In this document: positions 62,814 to 64,000 of the stretch, in pieces
How positions within the stretch are numbered: the stretch's first letter is position 1
Layout: each line of letters opens with the position of its first letter
Assembly (NCBI GenBank): GCA_004346645.1
Contig: SMDA01000010.1
Location: 1 to 64,000, forward strand
Reading direction: 5' to 3'
DNA: 64,000 nucleotides
Source of the DNA: Gulbenkiania mobilis
GTDB taxonomy: Bacteria > Pseudomonadota > Gammaproteobacteria > Burkholderiales > Chromobacteriaceae
Program-made: the position numbers and the translations under genes
Notes under the pieces: generated by a model
What the model was told of the DNA's origin: nothing
Database searches by the model: none
What the model saw: only the letters and a program-made list of their open reading frames with translations

Positions 62814-64000
62814 ATGTTCCAGGCTGCCTCACCGCCCCGCTTCCTGCCCCTGTCGCACTGGCGCCTGCTGCGCCAGGCCCCTGCCAGGGCATGGGTGGCC
62901 GCAGGGCTGCTGTGGCTGGTGCTCTTCGGCGCCTTCATGGGACTCTTCCTGTCGATTGCGGTGGACCGACAGCGCCAGAGCTTCGAAGAAGCCACACGCA
63001 CCATGAAGACGACTATCGAATCGCGGCTGAAAGTGTGCGAGATGCTGGTATTCGGGCTGTCCGAGATCGTGGGCTATCACCCCACGGTACGGGAGGAACG
63101 CATCCGGGAATACGCGCTGGAAGCCAGCAGGCGTTACGGTTTCGTGTACACGCTGGGTTACCAGCCCCGTATCACTCTCGAGGAACGCCCACTGTTCGAG
63201 GCCGCCCAGGCGGGCCCGGACGGCGAGGCCTTTTCCATTCGCGACTATCTGCACGACGAGACGCACCACTGGCACAATCCGCTGGGCTGGACACGGGCGG
63301 GCATCCGCGCCGTGTACCTGCCGTGGATGATGGCCGAACCGCCACTGCCGCGCGCGGCACGGGCCATGCACGGGCTGGACCTGCTGCACGACACCCTCAC
63401 CGGCCCCACGGTGACACGCGCACTCAAGAGCAGCGAGATCGAGGTGACCCCCACCTTCCGTCTCATGAACAATCAGCATGGCCTGGGTTACGTGCGGGCC
63501 ATCTACCGTGGCGAGACGGCCCCCAGCGATCCGGCGATCCGCAGCAATGACGCGCTCGGCATCGTCACCCTGGTGGTAAAACTGCCCGGACTGCTGCACC
63601 CCACCGAAGACAAGGCGCGTCAGTACGACATGGCCGTCACCCGCTACGAGGGCAGTCCCCGTCGTGAGGCCCGTCCGAATCGCTATGACCAGCTGGTGTA
63701 CGAAAGCCGCGCCCCGGTGCACCGCACCACCCTCGAACGCTGGCTGCTGCCCCGTCTGGAAACGCGGGTGCTGGTGGACGTGCCCTACTTTCCGTACGAG
63801 CTGGCCGTATCGCAGCAGCTGGGCTTCTCGGTGCTGTCGCCGGTGGGACCGTGGCTTGCGATGGGGCTTTCCACGCTCATCAGCTATTTTGCCCTCCTGG
63901 TCAGCGCCCTCCATGCGCGACATCGGCGGCTGCGACAGCGCGCTACCGACAACCTCTACCTGGAGCGGGGCAACGCCACCGTGATTCTGCAGGCGATCAG
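62814..64000 (+). CDS. CHASE-domain membrane sensor, truncated at the window end
   Basis: At least 395 residues, no stop before the window ends. TM1 at about 28-52, an extracellular CHASE1-type sensor domain (about 55-335; RRYGFVYTLGYQPRIT, LGYVRAIYR), TM2 at about 337-366, then a basic helix leading to NATVILQAI, which looks like the start of a PAS domain. The output (histidine kinase or GGDEF/EAL) lies beyond the window. It begins 3 bases after the K+ channel stop. Confidence 0.8.
   Translation, partial: MFQAASPPRFLPLSHWRLLRQAPARAWVAAGLLWLVLFGAFMGLFLSIAVDRQRQSFEEATRTMKTTIESRLKVCEMLVFGLSEIVGYHPTVREERIREYALEASRRYGFVYTLGYQPRITLEERPLFEAAQAGPDGEAFSIRDYLHDETHHWHNPLGWTRAGIRAVYLPWMMAEPPLPRAARAMHGLDLLHDTLTGPTVTRALKSSEIEVTPTFRLMNNQHGLGYVRAIYRGETAPSDPAIRSNDALGIVTLVVKLPGLLHPTEDKARQYDMAVTRYEGSPRREARPNRYDQLVYESRAPVHRTTLERWLLPRLETRVLVDVPYFPYELAVSQQLGFSVLSPVGPWLAMGLSTLISYFALLVSALHARHRRLRQRATDNLYLERGNATVILQAI

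Noticed and set aside
62829..63923. 364-residue minus-strand frame at the window end
   Set aside because: Shadow of the truncated CHASE sensor, whose plus-strand frame stays open and shows two TM segments.
1..64000. tRNA, rRNA, CRISPR arrays, insertion sequences, prophage
   Set aside because: No tRNA-like T-loop sequences, regularly spaced repeats, transposases, integrases or phage genes were seen. The dispersed 9-mer is too short and irregularly spaced to be a CRISPR repeat.

Overview
The window is high-GC, densely coded DNA from a denitrifying or nitrate-respiring proteobacterium, most likely a betaproteobacterium. The block leuC-ecn-leuD-leuB-asd-fimV-truA-trpF-trpB-trpA-accD, class I PHA synthesis and narK1/narK2 beside narGHJI all fit that group. 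I lean towards Neisseriales (Chromobacteriaceae-like), but the sequence gives no ribosomal or other decisive marker. No rRNA, tRNA, CRISPR array, insertion sequence or prophage was seen.

Region 1 (1-27.8 kb) is a nitrate-respiration island. Molybdenum cofactor genes (moaA, moaE-moaD-mobB, moaC, moeB), the nitrate sensor pair narX-narL (coupled to moaC), molybdate uptake and control (modE-modA-modB-modC), a nitrate-sensing type chemoreceptor, the reductase narGHJI and two nitrate/nitrite porters lie together. They cover making the cofactor, importing molybdate, sensing nitrate, moving towards it, importing it and reducing it. The island ends with a translationally coupled three-gene signalling operon: a Cache-domain kinase whose ATP-binding domain is degenerate, a REC-EAL phosphodiesterase, and an intact soluble PAS kinase.

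Region 2 (28-33.7 kb): cytochrome b561 with two YceI proteins, then an FAD-linked 2-hydroxyacid dehydrogenase divergent from serA, then accD. Region 3 (33.7-49.1 kb): trpFBA, truA, a small membrane protein, two FimV-type proteins flanking a clearly AT-rich lipoprotein gene, an Asd paralogue and Asd, and leuB-leuD-ecn-leuC with a tiny entericidin-like lipoprotein. Region 4 (49.3-54.9 kb): an MFS transporter, Hsp15, an FAH-family enzyme, and phaC-phaA. Region 5 (55.1-64 kb): a UmuD-like autopeptidase with an extra N-terminal domain and a 47-residue companion, dusC, a GNAT enzyme, a nucleoside hydrolase/DUF1653/deacetylase operon, a MarR-controlled SRPBCC operon with a clear operator, msrA, a K+ channel and a truncated CHASE-type sensor.

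The most striking signal is not a gene. The 9-mer TTCGGCCAA (either strand) occurs 36 times by hand count where under one is expected. It extends to YTTCGGCCAAC(C), is over-represented between genes, and once forms a terminator-like inverted pair. This is how DNA uptake sequences behave, but the word differs from the known Neisseria and Pasteurellaceae words.
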